Assembly: GCF_030295995.1 (NCBI RefSeq)
Contig: NZ_AP027365.1
Span: forward strand, 2,822,066 to 2,886,065
Direction: 5' to 3'
Length of the DNA: 64,000 nt
From: Thalassotalea hakodatensis
Lineage (GTDB): Bacteria > Pseudomonadota > Gammaproteobacteria > Enterobacterales > Alteromonadaceae
Positions 27,013 to 37,730 of the stretch are shown piece by piece (positions within the stretch are counted from its first letter, which is position 1; every line of letters starts with the position of its first letter). The notes below the pieces were generated by a model that worked only from the letters and a program-made list of their open reading frames with translations, was not told where the DNA came from and searched no databases. The translations under genes were made by a program, and so were the position numbers.

Positions 27013-27912
27013 ATGACAACTGATACTCGCTTACGCATTGCGATGCAAAAATCTGGTCGCTTAAGTGATGATACTCAAGCATTATTAAAACGTTGCGGCT
27101 TAAAAATTAACGTATCTGATCGACGTTTACTTGCACATGTTGCCAATATGCCCATTGATATAATGCGCGTACGAAGTTCAGATATTCCAGGGTTAGTAAT
27201 GGATGGTGTTTGTGATTTAGGTATTGTTGGTGATAACACACTTGAAGAAACAGCATTAGAGCGCGAACGTTTAGGTGCTAAGTCTCAATATATTAAAACC
27301 TCACAGTTAAACTTTGGTGGCTGTAGACTTTCAATAGCCATGCCTGAAGAATTCAATTATCAAGGCGTTGAAAGCCTTAACGGCAAAAGGTTCGCTACCA
27401 CCTACCCACAACTATTACAACGTTATGCCGATTCACAAGGTATCAATATTGAGTTTTGTTTACTTAAAGGCTCAGTAGAAGTTGCACCAAGAGTAGGTTT
27501 AGCCGACGGTATTTGTGATTTAGTGTCTACCGGCGCAACATTAGAAGCTAATGGTTTAAAAGAAGTTGAAGAAATTTTCCGCTCGAAAGCTTCTTTAATT
27601 CAAACGGCAACACCTTTAGAAGCAAGCAAGCAAAGTATCTTAGATACATTATTACCACGTATTCAAGGTGTGATGAAAGCGAAAGAAAGCAAATACATTA
27701 TGTTACACGCGCCTAAAGACAAAATTAGCCAAGTCAGTGCACTTATGCCAGGAAAAGAAACACCAACAATTCTTCCGTTAGCGGGCCGTGACGATTTAGT
27801 CGCTGTGCATGTAGTAGCGACAGAAACCTTCTTCTGGGAAACCATGGAAGGATTAAAAGACCTAGGCTGTGACTCGATCTTAGTCATGCCAATTGAAAAA
27901 ATGATGGGGTAG
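27013..27912 (+). CDS. hisG: ATP phosphoribosyltransferase (long form)
   Basis: A 299-residue HisG catalysing the first step of histidine synthesis, ATP + PRPP to phosphoribosyl-ATP. It starts [20 protein letters not shown], with the [20 protein letters not shown] phosphate-binding segment near residue 165 and a C-terminal ACT-like regulatory domain ([21 protein letters not shown]). It is therefore the long, histidine-inhibited hexameric form and does not need HisZ. An AGGA site precedes the ATG. First structural gene after the attenuator, with 7 bp to hisD. Confidence 0.97.
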   Translation: MTTDTRLRIAMQKSGRLSDDTQALLKRCGLKINVSDRRLLAHVANMPIDIMRVRSSDIPGLVMDGVCDLGIVGDNTLEETALERERLGAKSQYIKTSQLNFGGCRLSIAMPEEFNYQGVESLNGKRFATTYPQLLQRYADSQGINIEFCLLKGSVEVAPRVGLADGICDLVSTGATLEANGLKEVEEIFRSKASLIQTATPLEASKQSILDTLLPRIQGVMKAKESKYIMLHAPKDKISQVSALMPGKETPTILPLAGRDDLVAVHVVATETFFWETMEGLKDLGCDSILVMPIEKMMG

Positions 27913-27919
27913 TAACATC

Positions 27920-29227
27920 ATGTCTATCCGCATTATTAATTGGTCATCATTAAATAAGCAAGAAAAACGCAATGCACTGATGCGCCCAGCACTTGCTGAA
28001 AGTGATTTACTTGCGACCCAAGTGGCCAATATTATTAACGAAGTAAAGGCCAAAGGTGACGAGGCGCTTTACAATTTTTGTCAGCGCTTTGATAGCGTTA
28101 CCTTAACTAGTTTACGTGTGAATGACGAACAAATTAACCAAGCAATCGCATCATTAAGTGAAACACGTTTAGCTGCGATTGAAACAGCTTATCAACAAAT
28201 TAAACGGTTTCATCAAGCCCAACAACCTTCAGATATTACCGTAGAAACAACACCCGGGGTTGTGTGTACGTTAAAAACAGAGGCCATAGAAAGTGTAGGA
28301 CTTTATATACCGGCGGGCAGTGCACCGCTACCTTCTACGGCTCTCATGCTTGGTGTTCCAGCACAGCTTGCTGGTTGCAATCGAAAAGTGCTTGTTAGCC
28401 CACCTGACAAACAAGGTAATATTGCTCCTGAAGTGTTAGCAGCTGCCAAGTTATGTGGGATAGATGAAATTTATGCCGTTGGCGGCGCACAAGCATGTGC
28501 TGCACTTGCCTATGGTACTGATTCAATCGCGCCGGTTAATAAAATATTTGGGCCAGGAAATAAATACGTTACTGAAGCAAAAACGCAGCTATCACAACAT
28601 GTTGCCGGTTTTGCTATTGATATGCCAGCTGGCCCCTCAGAAGTATTAGTGATTGCTGATCAGCATGCAAACCCTGCTTTTGTTGCCGCTGATTTATTAT
28701 CTCAAGCAGAGCACGGCCCTGATAGCCAGGTCATTTTATTATCAGACAGTAAGTTACTGATAGAACAAGTGAGTAATGAACTGACAAAACAGGTATCGGT
28801 ACTATCACGTAAAGCCATTGCGTTAGAAGCCTTAAAACAAAGCCGATTAATATTAACCGAAAGCTTAGCTCAAGCATGTGAAGTTTCGAATCTGTATGGA
28901 CCTGAACACTTGATCATACAAACTGACAACGCCGAACAATTGCTGACAACCTTGCGTAATGCTGGTTCGATTTTTGTGGGCGCGTATACTCCTGAGTCAG
29001 CAGGTGATTATGCAAGTGGTACAAACCACGTCTTACCTACTTATGGTTACTCTAAAGTAGTATCAAGTTTGTCATTAGCTGATTTTTCGCGCCGCTTTAC
29101 TGTACAACAACTGACAAAAGAAGGCTTAGCCAACATAGCAGACTGCATCAAAGAGCTGACTGATGCAGAAGGGTTAGACGCTCATAAGCGCGCCGTCACT
29201 ATCAGGCTTGAGGAAACAACCGTATGA
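27920..29227 (+). CDS. hisD: Histidinol dehydrogenase
   Basis: A 435-residue zinc enzyme making the last two oxidations from histidinol to histidine with NAD+. Family motifs: ESVGLYIPAGSAPLPSTALM (near residue 117), IFGPGNKYVTEAK (near 210), and DMPAGPSEVLVIAD. The SQAEHGPDSQ segment holds metal/substrate ligands, and GTNHVLPT precedes the C-terminal region. The stop overlaps the hisC start (ATGA), so the pair is translationally coupled. Length equals E. coli HisD (434) within one residue. Confidence 0.97.
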   Translation: MSIRIINWSSLNKQEKRNALMRPALAESDLLATQVANIINEVKAKGDEALYNFCQRFDSVTLTSLRVNDEQINQAIASLSETRLAAIETAYQQIKRFHQAQQPSDITVETTPGVVCTLKTEAIESVGLYIPAGSAPLPSTALMLGVPAQLAGCNRKVLVSPPDKQGNIAPEVLAAAKLCGIDEIYAVGGAQACAALAYGTDSIAPVNKIFGPGNKYVTEAKTQLSQHVAGFAIDMPAGPSEVLVIADQHANPAFVAADLLSQAEHGPDSQVILLSDSKLLIEQVSNELTKQVSVLSRKAIALEALKQSRLILTESLAQACEVSNLYGPEHLIIQTDNAEQLLTTLRNAGSIFVGAYTPESAGDYASGTNHVLPTYGYSKVVSSLSLADFSRRFTVQQLTKEGLANIADCIKELTDAEGLDAHKRAVTIRLEETTV

Positions 29228-30336
29228 AAAACATCAATACATTAGCACGACAAGAAATTGTTGATATGGTGCCATACCAGTCTGCTCGCCGTTTAGAAGC
29301 AGGCAACGGTGAGTTCAACTCAAAAATTTGGTTAAATGCCAATGAAGCTTCAGGGCCTGGCATTTATTCTATCAATGGCGATTGCATTAATCGCTACCCT
29401 GATTTCCAGCCAAAGCATTTAATTGATGCCTACAGTCAGTACTGTGGGCTTAACAAAGAAAACATCTTAGCAACGCGTGGTGCTGACGAAGGTATAGAAT
29501 TAATTATTCGCACTTTTTGCCGTGCGTACCAAGATAATATCCTTATTTGCCCGCCAACTTACGGCATGTACGCCATTAGTGCTGAAAATCACGGTGCTGG
29601 TATTGTTAAAGTGCCATTAATTGAGCAGCAATTAGATGTTAACGCGCTTGAACAACAAGTAGGAAAAGTGAAGGTTGTTTTTCTTTGCTCACCCGGCAAC
29701 CCAACCGGCAACCTACTTAACAAAGACGATATCATTCGCACCATCGAATTATTCGCAGACACAGCCATTGTGGTGGTTGATGAAGCCTATATTGAATTTT
29801 CTCCGCAAAACACAGCGGTAAACTTACTTGCCAAATATCCAAATGTTGTTGTACTGAGAACATTGTCTAAAGCCTTTGCTCTTGCTGGTCTTCGCTGTGG
29901 CTTTACGTTAGCAAATACAGATACTATCACGTTATTAAGTAAAGTAATTGCGCCATACCCTGTTCCAGCTCCTATTGCTGAAATTGCATCAGAAGTGCTA
30001 TCAAATAAGGGGTTGGAACAAGTAAAAGTACGTGTGCAAGAGACAGTCATACAACGAAATTCCTTAGCCAGTTGGCTTAATGAGCAAACTTGGTGCGAAG
30101 CAGTTTTTAATTCTGACGCCAATTTTGTTTTGTTTCGATGCGCCAATAAAGAAACCAAAAACGCCATTTTTAATACCCTAACGAATCAAGGCATCTTAAT
30201 TCGTGATCAATCTAAACAAATGCAACTCGAACATTGTTTACGCATTAGTATAGGAAGTGAACGAGAATTAAGTGTTTTAAAGCAAACCCTAACAGCGTTC
30301 AGCTCATCACCAGTTTTAAAAGAAGTAGTAGAGTAA
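29224..30336 (+). CDS. hisC: Histidinol-phosphate aminotransferase
   Basis: A 370-residue fold-type I PLP aminotransferase that converts imidazole-acetol phosphate to histidinol phosphate using glutamate. The PLP lysine is in [15 protein letters not shown] (near residue 218), with CSPGNPTGN and [10 protein letters not shown] upstream and the terminal LRISIGSE arginine motif. It overlaps hisD by 4 bases and is followed by hisB 2 bases later. Slightly longer than E. coli HisC (356). The C-terminal tail [14 protein letters not shown] accounts for part of this. Confidence 0.97.
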   Translation: MKNINTLARQEIVDMVPYQSARRLEAGNGEFNSKIWLNANEASGPGIYSINGDCINRYPDFQPKHLIDAYSQYCGLNKENILATRGADEGIELIIRTFCRAYQDNILICPPTYGMYAISAENHGAGIVKVPLIEQQLDVNALEQQVGKVKVVFLCSPGNPTGNLLNKDDIIRTIELFADTAIVVVDEAYIEFSPQNTAVNLLAKYPNVVVLRTLSKAFALAGLRCGFTLANTDTITLLSKVIAPYPVPAPIAEIASEVLSNKGLEQVKVRVQETVIQRNSLASWLNEQTWCEAVFNSDANFVLFRCANKETKNAIFNTLTNQGILIRDQSKQMQLEHCLRISIGSERELSVLKQTLTAFSSSPVLKEVVE

Positions 30337-30338
30337 TC

Positions 30339-31409
30339 ATGACACAACAAAATATTTTATTTATCGACCGAGACGGCACCTTAATTGAAGAGCCGATTAG
30401 CGACAAACAAGTAGATTCACTTGAAAAACTCGTTTTTGAGCCTGCAGTTGTTCCTGTGTTGTTGTCATTACAAAAGAAAGGGTTTCGCCTTGTGATGGTA
30501 TCTAATCAAGACGGTTTAGGTACCGATAGCTACCCACAAGCTGATTTCGATTTACCTCATAACAAAATGATGGATTTCTTTTCTTCACAAGGCGTTATTT
30601 TTGATGATGTTTTGTTATGTCCTCATTTTGAAGAAGATAACTGCAACTGCAGAAAACCAAAGTTAGGTTTGGTTAGTGATTATTTACAACAAGGCAGAGT
30701 TAATTTTACGAATTCGTTTGTCATTGGTGATAGAGAAACCGATATTCAATTGGCTGCGAATATGGGTATTCAAGGCATAAAATATGATAGAGAAACCAAT
30801 AACTGGTCTGATATTGCTGAGATGTTGCTCACTAAAGCACGTAAAGCGAGTGTGACACGAACTACGAAAGAAACTGATATTTGTGTTGCGGTCAATTTAG
30901 ACAAAGTGGGTGATGTACAAATTAATACTGGCTTAGGCTTTTTTGATCATATGCTAGAACAAATAGCTACCCACGGTGGTTTTTCTATGCAAGTAAGTGT
31001 TGATGGTGACTACCACATTGATGAACACCACAGCGTAGAAGACACAGCGTTAGCCCTTGGGCAAACGCTTAAACAAGCCCTAGGCGATAAACGTGGTATT
31101 GGACGTTTTGGTTTTGTATTACCCATGGACGAATGCCGTGCAGAATGTGCTATCGATTTATCTGGCCGCCCTTGGTTAGAGTTTGATGCGCAATTTACTG
31201 AAAATAATGTAGGCAAAATGTCGACTCAGATGGTGTCACACTTTTTCCGTTCCTTAGCAGATTCAATGGCGATTACTTTGCACTTATCAACCACTGAAGG
31301 TAATTGCCATCACCAAGTCGAAAGCTTATTTAAAGTATTTGGCCGGGCATTACGCCAAGCAATTACCGTCAGTGGTGATGTATTACCAAGCTCAAAAGGC
31401 ACACTATAA
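30339..31409 (+). CDS. hisB: Bifunctional histidinol-phosphatase / imidazoleglycerol-phosphate dehydratase
   Basis: A 356-residue fusion. The N-terminal HAD phosphatase has nucleophile motif [12 protein letters not shown] and a zinc loop ([17 protein letters not shown], near residue 93). The C-terminal dehydratase (from about residue 168) has the paired manganese-binding motifs [12 protein letters not shown] / [10 protein letters not shown] and [11 protein letters not shown] / [10 protein letters not shown]. It carries out two non-consecutive steps of the pathway. The fused form is the usual one in enteric-like gammaproteobacteria. Length is the same as E. coli HisB (355). Confidence 0.97.
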   Translation: MTQQNILFIDRDGTLIEEPISDKQVDSLEKLVFEPAVVPVLLSLQKKGFRLVMVSNQDGLGTDSYPQADFDLPHNKMMDFFSSQGVIFDDVLLCPHFEEDNCNCRKPKLGLVSDYLQQGRVNFTNSFVIGDRETDIQLAANMGIQGIKYDRETNNWSDIAEMLLTKARKASVTRTTKETDICVAVNLDKVGDVQINTGLGFFDHMLEQIATHGGFSMQVSVDGDYHIDEHHSVEDTALALGQTLKQALGDKRGIGRFGFVLPMDECRAECAIDLSGRPWLEFDAQFTENNVGKMSTQMVSHFFRSLADSMAITLHLSTTEGNCHHQVESLFKVFGRALRQAITVSGDVLPSSKGTL

Positions 31410-31418
31410 AGGTAAAGT

Positions 31419-32033
31419 ATGAGTAGTAAAAATCAACAAGTCGTTATTGTCGATACCGGTTGTGCAAACTTATCTTCTGTGCAGTTTGCAGTGAAAAGAA
31501 TAGGTTACCAAGCGAGCATAACCGATGATATCAGCGCAATAAATGCGGCTGATAAAGTCATATTACCTGGAGTTGGTAGTGCAAAGCACGCCATGGCCAA
31601 TATAAAAGCAAAAGGCTTAGTGTCAACGTTGCAACAGTTAACTCAACCAACATTAGGCTTTTGCTTAGGCATGCAATTGATGACCAATGCCTCTGACGAA
31701 GGCGCTAAAGCAACCCCAATTGACTGCTTAGGCTTGATACCGACAAACGTCAAACCATTGCAAGCAGAAGGAGTACGTTTACCTCATATGGGCTGGAATA
31801 CGTTAACCAACATTAGCGATCATCCTGTATTTAACGGGATTAAAACGGGTGATTACTTTTACTTTGTCCATAGCTTCGCTGCTCCGATAAGTGAATTTAC
31901 TGTCGCTGCCTGCGAATATGGACAAACATTTTCAGCGGCTATCGCAAAAGATAATTTCATTGGTTGCCAATTTCACCCTGAACGCTCAAGCAAGCTTGGC
32001 AGCAAAATTATACAAAATTTTATAGAGATGTAG
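31419..32033 (+). CDS. hisH: Imidazole glycerol phosphate synthase, glutaminase subunit
   Basis: A 204-residue class I amidotransferase. The nucleophilic Cys lies in [11 protein letters not shown] (near residue 79), and the His/Glu pair in [13 protein letters not shown] (near residue 187). It supplies ammonia to HisF, with which it forms the heterodimer making IGP and AICAR. A GGTAAAGT site precedes the ATG. E. coli HisH is 196 residues. The extra length is spread over small loops. Canonical operon position between hisB and hisA. Confidence 0.96.
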   Translation: MSSKNQQVVIVDTGCANLSSVQFAVKRIGYQASITDDISAINAADKVILPGVGSAKHAMANIKAKGLVSTLQQLTQPTLGFCLGMQLMTNASDEGAKATPIDCLGLIPTNVKPLQAEGVRLPHMGWNTLTNISDHPVFNGIKTGDYFYFVHSFAAPISEFTVAACEYGQTFSAAIAKDNFIGCQFHPERSSKLGSKIIQNFIEM

Positions 32034-32037
32034 CCTT

Positions 32038-32775
32038 ATGATGATCCCCGCAATTGACTTGATAAATGGCGAAGTAGTTCGTTTATTTCAAGGTGACTAC
32101 GCACAAAAAACCCAATACGCTTTTACACCGAAAGAGCGACAAGATGCTTACTTTAATGCTGGTGCAACCGTGATGCATTTTGTTGATCTAGATGGTGCTA
32201 AAGACAGTACCAAACGACAACTTTCTACGTTAAAAACTGTAGTCAACCACCCAAATATGATCATTCAAGTAGGTGGTGGTGTACGTTCAGAGCAAGATAT
32301 TATTGACTTACTTGAGCTCGGTGCAGATCGGGTTGTTATTGGCAGTCTTGCCATCAAAGAACCCGCTTTAGTGAGTACTTGGTTAGAAAAATACGGTAAT
32401 GAAAAAATTGTCCTTGCATTAGACATTAAAATTGATGCGCAAGGACGTAAAACGTTACCCACTCATGGTTGGATAAAAGACAGTGGTGTTGTACTGGAAG
32501 ACTTACTCGAACAATACCAGAATGCAGGCTTGAAACACGTGTTATGTACAGACATCAGTAAGGATGGCACGTTAACAGGAACGAATGTCGCCCTTTACCA
32601 AGAAATGTGTATAGCCTACCCTAACATTCATTGGCAAGCTTCTGGAGGTATTGGTTGCTTAGACGATATCAAGGCGCTTATTCCTACTGGTGTAAGTGGC
32701 GTAATACTCGGCCGTTCATTATTGGAAGGTAAGTTTACCTTAGAGGAGGCGATCGCATGTTGGCCAAACGGATAA
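32038..32775 (+). CDS. hisA: Phosphoribosylformimino-5-aminoimidazole carboxamide ribotide isomerase
   Basis: A 245-residue (beta/alpha)8 barrel. The N-terminus [14 protein letters not shown] has the catalytic aspartate, and the second half has [15 protein letters not shown] with the acid partner and phosphate loops GGGVRSE and [10 protein letters not shown]. It opens the ProFAR ring by an Amadori rearrangement. The start could be 32038 or 32041 (two adjacent ATGs). Its 3' end overlaps hisF by 19 bases, as in many gammaproteobacteria. Confidence 0.97.
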   Translation: MMIPAIDLINGEVVRLFQGDYAQKTQYAFTPKERQDAYFNAGATVMHFVDLDGAKDSTKRQLSTLKTVVNHPNMIIQVGGGVRSEQDIIDLLELGADRVVIGSLAIKEPALVSTWLEKYGNEKIVLALDIKIDAQGRKTLPTHGWIKDSGVVLEDLLEQYQNAGLKHVLCTDISKDGTLTGTNVALYQEMCIAYPNIHWQASGGIGCLDDIKALIPTGVSGVILGRSLLEGKFTLEEAIACWPNG

Positions 32776-33530
32776 TTCCATGCCTTGATGTTCGCGATGG
32801 CAAAGTGGTTAAAGGTGTTCAATTTCGTAACCACGAAATCATTGGTGATATTGTTCCCCTTGCCCAGCAATACGCTGAGGCTGGTGCTGATGAACTGGTT
32901 TTTTATGATATTACCGCAAGCTCTGATCAACGTGTTGTCGATAAAACATGGGTAAGCCGCATTGCTGAAGTCATTGATATTCCTTTTTGTGTCGCTGGTG
33001 GTATTAAAACCGAACTAGACGCGCAACTCATTTTAAAAATGGGTGCAGATAAAATTAGTATAAATTCACCCGCATTAGCCGAGCCACAATTAATCACTCG
33101 TCTTGCTGATATTTTTGGTCAACAATGCATCGTGGTGGGTATTGACAGTTTTTATAATAAAGACACACAAGAGTACCAAGTTTATCAATTTACCGGTGAT
33201 GAAACACGTACGCAAAAAACCAAATGGAATACCTTTGATTGGATCAAAGAAGTGCAACAACGTGGTGCTGGTGAAATAGTGCTTAATTGCATGAATCAAG
33301 ATGGTGTTCGCCAAGGATACGATATTGCACAATTAACTCTGGCCCGTCAGGCAAGTAATGTTCCACTTATTGCATCAGGTGGTGCAGGTGAAATAGAACA
33401 CTTTATTGATGTGTTTCAACAAGCCGATGTCGATGGAGCCTTAGCCGCAAGTGTTTTCCATAAAGGCATCATTGCCATGGATGAACTCAAACAATCTTTA
33501 CATAACCATAAAGTAGCGATCAGACGATGA
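32757..33530 (+). CDS. hisF: Imidazole glycerol phosphate synthase, cyclase subunit
   Basis: A 257-residue barrel homologous to His[21 protein letters not shown] at the N-terminus carries the catalytic aspartate of the synthase. [15 protein letters not shown] contains the second aspartate. [12 protein letters not shown] and [13 protein letters not shown] are phosphate-binding loops. Its ATG lies inside the 3' end of hisA and its stop overlaps the hisI start (ATGATAG), so translation is coupled on both sides. Confidence 0.97.
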   Translation: MLAKRIIPCLDVRDGKVVKGVQFRNHEIIGDIVPLAQQYAEAGADELVFYDITASSDQRVVDKTWVSRIAEVIDIPFCVAGGIKTELDAQLILKMGADKISINSPALAEPQLITRLADIFGQQCIVVGIDSFYNKDTQEYQVYQFTGDETRTQKTKWNTFDWIKEVQQRGAGEIVLNCMNQDGVRQGYDIAQLTLARQASNVPLIASGGAGEIEHFIDVFQQADVDGALAASVFHKGIIAMDELKQSLHNHKVAIRR

Positions 33531-34150
33531 TAGTAACACAAGAAAATCAGGCAGATTTAGCCTGGAAAAAAATGGAAAACATGATCCCAGCCATCATTCA
33601 ACACCATAAAACTGGCGCTGTTTTAATGCAAGGGTTCATGACTCCAGACGCCCTATCGCAGACCCTTGAGCAACATAAAGCAACGTTTTACAGTCGCTCT
33701 CAGCAAGGTTTATGGACTAAAGGGGAAACTTCCGGCAACTATTTGCACGTAAAACAAGTGCTTGCTGACTGCGATCGCGACAGTTTATTAATTGCCTGTG
33801 AGTCTATAGGCCCTACATGCCATTTAGGTACTGAATCTTGCTACCCTGAGCAACAGCTTTCTCAACAGAATTTTCTTAGCCAACTAGAGCAAGTTATTGC
33901 CACACGCCAAGGAGATAAGCCAGAAGATAGCTATACCGCCTCTTTGTTTGCCAAAGGTACAACGAAAATTGCACAAAAAGTAGGTGAAGAAGGCGTAGAA
34001 GTCGCCCTTGCAGCTGTGGCAGAGACTAAAGAAGACTTATTGGGTGAATGTGCTGATTTATTTTATCACACGCTCGTGTTGTTACGAGATAAAAACATAG
34101 ATCTTCACGAAGTGATGCAAGTGTTACAAAACAGGCATCAAAAAACCTAA
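33527..34150 (+). CDS. hisI: Bifunctional phosphoribosyl-AMP cyclohydrolase / phosphoribosyl-ATP pyrophosphatase
   Basis: A 207-residue fusion (HisIE). The N-terminal cyclohydrolase has [20 protein letters not shown] with zinc-binding DCDRDSLL near residue 82. The C-terminal pyrophosphatase begins around residue 115 and has the MazG-like [29 protein letters not shown] signature in two parts. It catalyses steps 2 and 3 of histidine synthesis. It is the last structural gene of the operon, and a 12-bp stem-loop follows it. Confidence 0.96.
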   Translation: MIVTQENQADLAWKKMENMIPAIIQHHKTGAVLMQGFMTPDALSQTLEQHKATFYSRSQQGLWTKGETSGNYLHVKQVLADCDRDSLLIACESIGPTCHLGTESCYPEQQLSQQNFLSQLEQVIATRQGDKPEDSYTASLFAKGTTKIAQKVGEEGVEVALAAVAETKEDLLGECADLFYHTLVLLRDKNIDLHEVMQVLQNRHQKT

Positions 34151-34160
34151 TGACTCACGG

Positions 34161-34203
34161 ATAAGTAGTGCCATGTAATAAAAACCACATCGGCACTACT
34201 TAT
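34161..34203 (+). terminator. Stem-loop at the end of the his operon
   Basis: A perfect 12-bp inverted repeat, ATAAGTAGTGCC (34161-34172) and GGCACTACTTAT (34192-34203), 10 bases after the hisI stop. It has no clear U-tract, so it may terminate weakly or protect the 3' end. Confidence 0.5.
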
Positions 34204-34269
34204 TCTGCAAAATCCCTTTATACTTAAGAAAGAATATGGACTTTCACTGGCTTAGCTGTTGAGGTCTCT

Positions 34270-35148
34270 ATGCTTTTAATAACACATAAAACAACACCCT
34301 TCGTTATTTTCACTGTTCTTTTCTTTTACATGTTCAACGCACCTAATGTACTCGCAGATAATATTGTTATTTCTATTCGTGACGATGTGTATGAAGATTA
34401 TCAGCACTTTTTGAACGGGCGAAATGTGTTAGACATCAAAGACTTTTCCGGTAAAACGATAAGGCGTGATGTTGTTGATATGATTATCGCTCAACAAGCA
34501 TTAACCCTTGGAGGCTTTAAACATACCTTTAAATATCATCCAGGAAAATTAAATTTTCGCAATACTAAAATGATCCAACAAGGTACCTTACTGATAAGTT
34601 TTGATTCCTATTGGTTTGCTGACGCTAACGCACTAACTGAACACGTCTATATTTCAGCACCTGTTATACGTAAAGGAGAGTATGTAGCAGGTATCTATAC
34701 CAGTCCGAATAACAAAGCCGTATTAGCGATTAACTCACTCGATGATCTCAAACAGTTTACCGCTATTTCAACACCGAAATGGCGTACTGATTGGAGAACT
34801 TTAGAAAGCTTACCCATTAAACAATTAATCAGAGAAGATGAATGGCTCAGCCAAGCACGCTTAACAAATATTCAGTGGGTTGATTTTATGTTAATGGCAT
34901 TTCATTCAACGCCAGATAAATCATTTACTCTTGATAAAATTCATTTAGTGCCCGTTAGAAATGTTGGTGTTGTATTAAATGACAGTAGGCACTTTGTGAT
35001 CAGTAAAAAACACCCTTTAGGGCAACAAGCCTTCATTGCTATTAATAAAGGCTTAACTCTATTAAGAAAGAAACAATTGATCACAAAAGCTTATACTCAG
35101 GCGGGATTCTTTGTTGATAAAAATAACATCAAAATTATCAATAAGTAA
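34270..35148 (+). CDS. Periplasmic substrate-binding-protein-like protein
   Basis: A 292-residue exported protein with a signal peptide ending around residue 29 (VLFFYMFNAPNVLADN). The mature part has the outline of a small type-2 periplasmic binding fold: IISIRDD-like start, a long helix (VVDMIIAQQALTLGGFKHTF), a central INSLDDLKQFTAIST hinge, and a C-terminal ILRKKQLITKAYTQAGF helix-type ending. It resembles orphan SBP_bac_3-like proteins common in marine Alteromonadales. No ABC permease or ATPase is adjacent, so a sensory or scavenging role is possible. The ligand is unknown. Monocistronic between the his operon and 35267. Confidence 0.6.
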   Translation: MLLITHKTTPFVIFTVLFFYMFNAPNVLADNIVISIRDDVYEDYQHFLNGRNVLDIKDFSGKTIRRDVVDMIIAQQALTLGGFKHTFKYHPGKLNFRNTKMIQQGTLLISFDSYWFADANALTEHVYISAPVIRKGEYVAGIYTSPNNKAVLAINSLDDLKQFTAISTPKWRTDWRTLESLPIKQLIREDEWLSQARLTNIQWVDFMLMAFHSTPDKSFTLDKIHLVPVRNVGVVLNDSRHFVISKKHPLGQQAFIAINKGLTLLRKKQLITKAYTQAGFFVDKNNIKIINK

Positions 35149-35266
35149 CGCTAACAAGCCCTTTTTTCCTAACCAAATAGTCAAAAATCATTGATATTTT
35201 ATTAACAAATATGTAATATAGCGCCCCTAAAATACACGGATTCAATGTCACTGCTAAGGATTAGCT

Positions 35267-35560
35267 ATGTTTAAATATTGGTCTATCAAAAAATATGGTA
35301 GTAAGCTTTTACCATTACTCGAAAAGCAGTATGGCGTTCAAGATGCTTATACCGCTTCACAAATTAGAACTGTCGTTTATCAAAAAGATTTTAATCCTGA
35401 ATATTTGCCATTAGGTTATATTCTATTTTTAGATCAGAATGATTTAAATACAGTGCTAGATAAAGAATTTCCCTCGTTAAATGTAGCCGAGTATAAGAAA
35501 GAAATTCTGACGTATCTTGAACAAAAAAGTTATCGTGGTTTTTTACAAATATTGCAATAA
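35267..35560 (+). CDS. Small cytoplasmic protein, possibly DUF6559-like
   Basis: A 97-residue protein with no signal peptide. It contains aromatic, lysine-rich N-terminal residues (MFKYWSIKKYGSKLLPLLEK), a helix (AYTASQIRTVVYQKDFN), a short LPLGYILFLDQNDLN stretch and an amphipathic C-terminus. The length and layout recall DUF6559 proteins, but I am not certain. An AGGATTAGCT site precedes the ATG. A perfect hairpin terminator follows. Function is not recognised. Confidence 0.55.
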   Translation: MFKYWSIKKYGSKLLPLLEKQYGVQDAYTASQIRTVVYQKDFNPEYLPLGYILFLDQNDLNTVLDKEFPSLNVAEYKKEILTYLEQKSYRGFLQILQ

Positions 35561-35589
35561 AGCAGTAAAAACCATTGAGTTATGTTACA

Positions 35590-35625
35590 CGGTCAAATAA
35601 CATCACGCTTATTTGACCGTTTTTT
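35590..35625 (+). terminator. Terminator just upstream of the ElaA-like gene
   Basis: CGGTCAAATAA (35590-35600) pairs perfectly with TTATTTGACCG (35609-35619) over an 8-base loop, then six T residues. It ends the 35267 transcript only 11 bases before the next ATG. Confidence 0.85.
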
Positions 35626-35636
35626 ATGGGCGCTTT

Positions 35637-36092
35637 ATGCATTGGCTTGATTCTACATTCAATGAATTAACACTTGATCAACTATATGACTTGCTGAAAC
35701 TCAGAGTAGATGTATTTGTTGTTGAACAAACATGTTATTACCCAGAGCTTGATAATTTAGATAGGCACATACAAACACGTCATATCATGGCGTATAAAAA
35801 CGAAAAACTTGCCGCATATTTAAGAGTTTTACCAGCAGGTACAACCTACTCAACAAACCCAGCCATTGGTAGAGTCGTTATTGCTAACGATGCTAGAGGT
35901 AATGGTTTAGGGCATCAATTGATACAAAGAGCGTTAAGCTCATGCCAACAATATTTTCCTCAGCAGATTATTAAAATGTCAGCGCAGGAACACCTAGAAA
36001 CATTTTACAACGCACACGGCTTCGTAAAATGCTCTAGTGGTTATTTGGAAGACGGTATTCCTCATATCAGCATGATACAAGAAACAAAGTAG
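35637..36092 (+). CDS. elaA: ElaA-family GNAT acetyltransferase
   Basis: A 151-residue GNAT protein with the ElaA pattern: ELTLDQLYDLLKLRVDVFVVEQTCYYPELD at the N-terminus (in two parts), an AIGRVVIANDARGNGLGHQL acetyl-CoA motif near residue 80, and FYNAHGFVKCSSGYLEDGIPHI near the end. The ATG at 35637 matches the ElaA start. A TTG at 35613 would put translation inside the terminator hairpin. Function is unknown; E. coli ElaA is an uncharacterised acyltransferase. The start lies only 11 bases after a strong terminator U-run, so how it is transcribed is puzzling. Confidence 0.82.
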   Translation: MHWLDSTFNELTLDQLYDLLKLRVDVFVVEQTCYYPELDNLDRHIQTRHIMAYKNEKLAAYLRVLPAGTTYSTNPAIGRVVIANDARGNGLGHQLIQRALSSCQQYFPQQIIKMSAQEHLETFYNAHGFVKCSSGYLEDGIPHISMIQETK

Positions 36093-36094
36093 AT

Positions 36095-36487
36095 CTAACC
36101 AAGAAACAAACGAATATTTTCAATTGCCAACACTAATAGCGTAGCAAAACTAATGAGCATACCGGCTTGTCGACCTTTGCTTGGCCCTTGCGTTTGCGTG
36201 ATGCCAATACCATGCAATATACGACCAATAAAAAATGCAGCGCCTACTCCATGAATTAATAGTTGTGAGCTACCATTAATTTCTGCGCAGGCAAGCATCA
36301 ACATGGCTAAGGGTGCGTATTCAGCAAAGTTACCATGCACTCGCACTGCTTGTGCCAACTCATCATGACCGCCATCACCGATGCCAGTTTTGTATTTATA
36401 GCGCAATTTAATGATGCGTATAGCAAAGCCAATATATAGTAACGCTAATAGCGCAAGGTAAAAGCCGGTAATTGATATGTTTAACAT
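36095..36487 (-). CDS. MAPEG-family membrane protein
   Basis: A 130-residue protein with about four membrane helices. The second loop RVHGNFAEYAPLAMLMLACAEI (about residues 49-70) is the typical MAPEG signature (E-x-x-P). The first helix is followed by RIIKLRYKYKTGIGDGG. The family includes glutathione-linked membrane enzymes in eukaryotes. Bacterial members such as YecN are uncharacterised. Convergent with elaA, with two bases between stop codons. Monocistronic from its own promoter in the 36488-36620 region. Confidence 0.85.
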   Translation of the reverse strand: MLNISITGFYLALLALLYIGFAIRIIKLRYKYKTGIGDGGHDELAQAVRVHGNFAEYAPLAMLMLACAEINGSSQLLIHGVGAAFFIGRILHGIGITQTQGPSKGRQAGMLISFATLLVLAIENIRLFLG

Positions 36488-36621
36488 AAACTTCCTTAAA
36501 AAATAAAACGAGATCTACTTTGAATCTAAGTACAATAACCCCGTGTTAAAATGTATCGTAACTAAATGAACATTACAGCGGGGGAAAAAGACAAATATCA
36601 GTGAAAAACTGACAAATCAGC

Positions 36622-36650
36622 AAAAAAAAGACCTACTAAAAAGTAGGCCT
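36622..36650 (-). terminator. adk: Terminator on the adk strand, displaced from adk
   Basis: On the minus strand, CCTACT-TTTT-AGTAGG followed by GTC then T8. The stop codon of adk is about 200 bp upstream, with the palindromic element in between. Confidence 0.55.
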
Positions 36651-36653
36651 GAT

Positions 36654-36833
36654 CTAGAGCGTGTTGATCTTTCAAGTTTGTTTTTGCAGCAATTTGTTTG
36701 GTATTTATACAAGGCAGAGCTTGTGCCGTGTAGTTATTCTACTCAAATCAAGCGATAACATAGTAGAAATGCCAAATAGGTGTTGCCCGAAGGGTTCAAC
36801 TAAACTCAAACAACAAAGATCAACACGCTCTAG
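36654..36833. repeat. MITE-like element with 19-bp perfect terminal inverted repeats
   Basis: Perfect 19-bp ends: CTAGAGCGTGTTGATCTTT (36654-36672) and its complement (36815-36833). The 142-bp interior is also partly self-complementary: GTAGTTATTCTACT and the AGTAGAA half face each other, and CCCGAAGGG forms a small stem. There is no coding capacity for a transposase. It lies six to thirteen bases past the adk stop. The ends carry CTAG, which could be target duplication or part of the repeat. Only one copy is visible in the window. I believe similar sequences recur in marine gammaproteobacteria, but that is from memory. Confidence 0.7.
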
Positions 36834-36846
36834 CTTATTCTGTTTG

Positions 36847-37518
<672 letters not shown>

Positions 37519-37730
37519 CTAATTTGGCCGTTTAACTGTTTTAACACTGCCCAATTAAGCCGCCAAATGAGTACATAATGTACCTTCTTTTGATCGAGCA
37601 ACACTATACATTTTCAACAGAGCGCAAACAAGTAAGAATTTACTCGTAGTTAACAAAAAATAGCGCTTACACACTGATCTTCGACTAATGTCTAAAGTCT
37701 CTTGTCAGAAGTATTTAGAAAAATAGCAAT

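Larger units (their letters stand above)
36488..36846. other. 359-bp gap between the MAPEG gene and adk
   Basis: It contains the promoter region of the MAPEG gene (36488-36600, no clear consensus seen), a minus-strand terminator (36622-36650) and an approximately 180-bp palindromic element (36654-36833). ORFs seen here in either strand coincide with the repeat and are not convincing genes. Confidence 0.6.
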
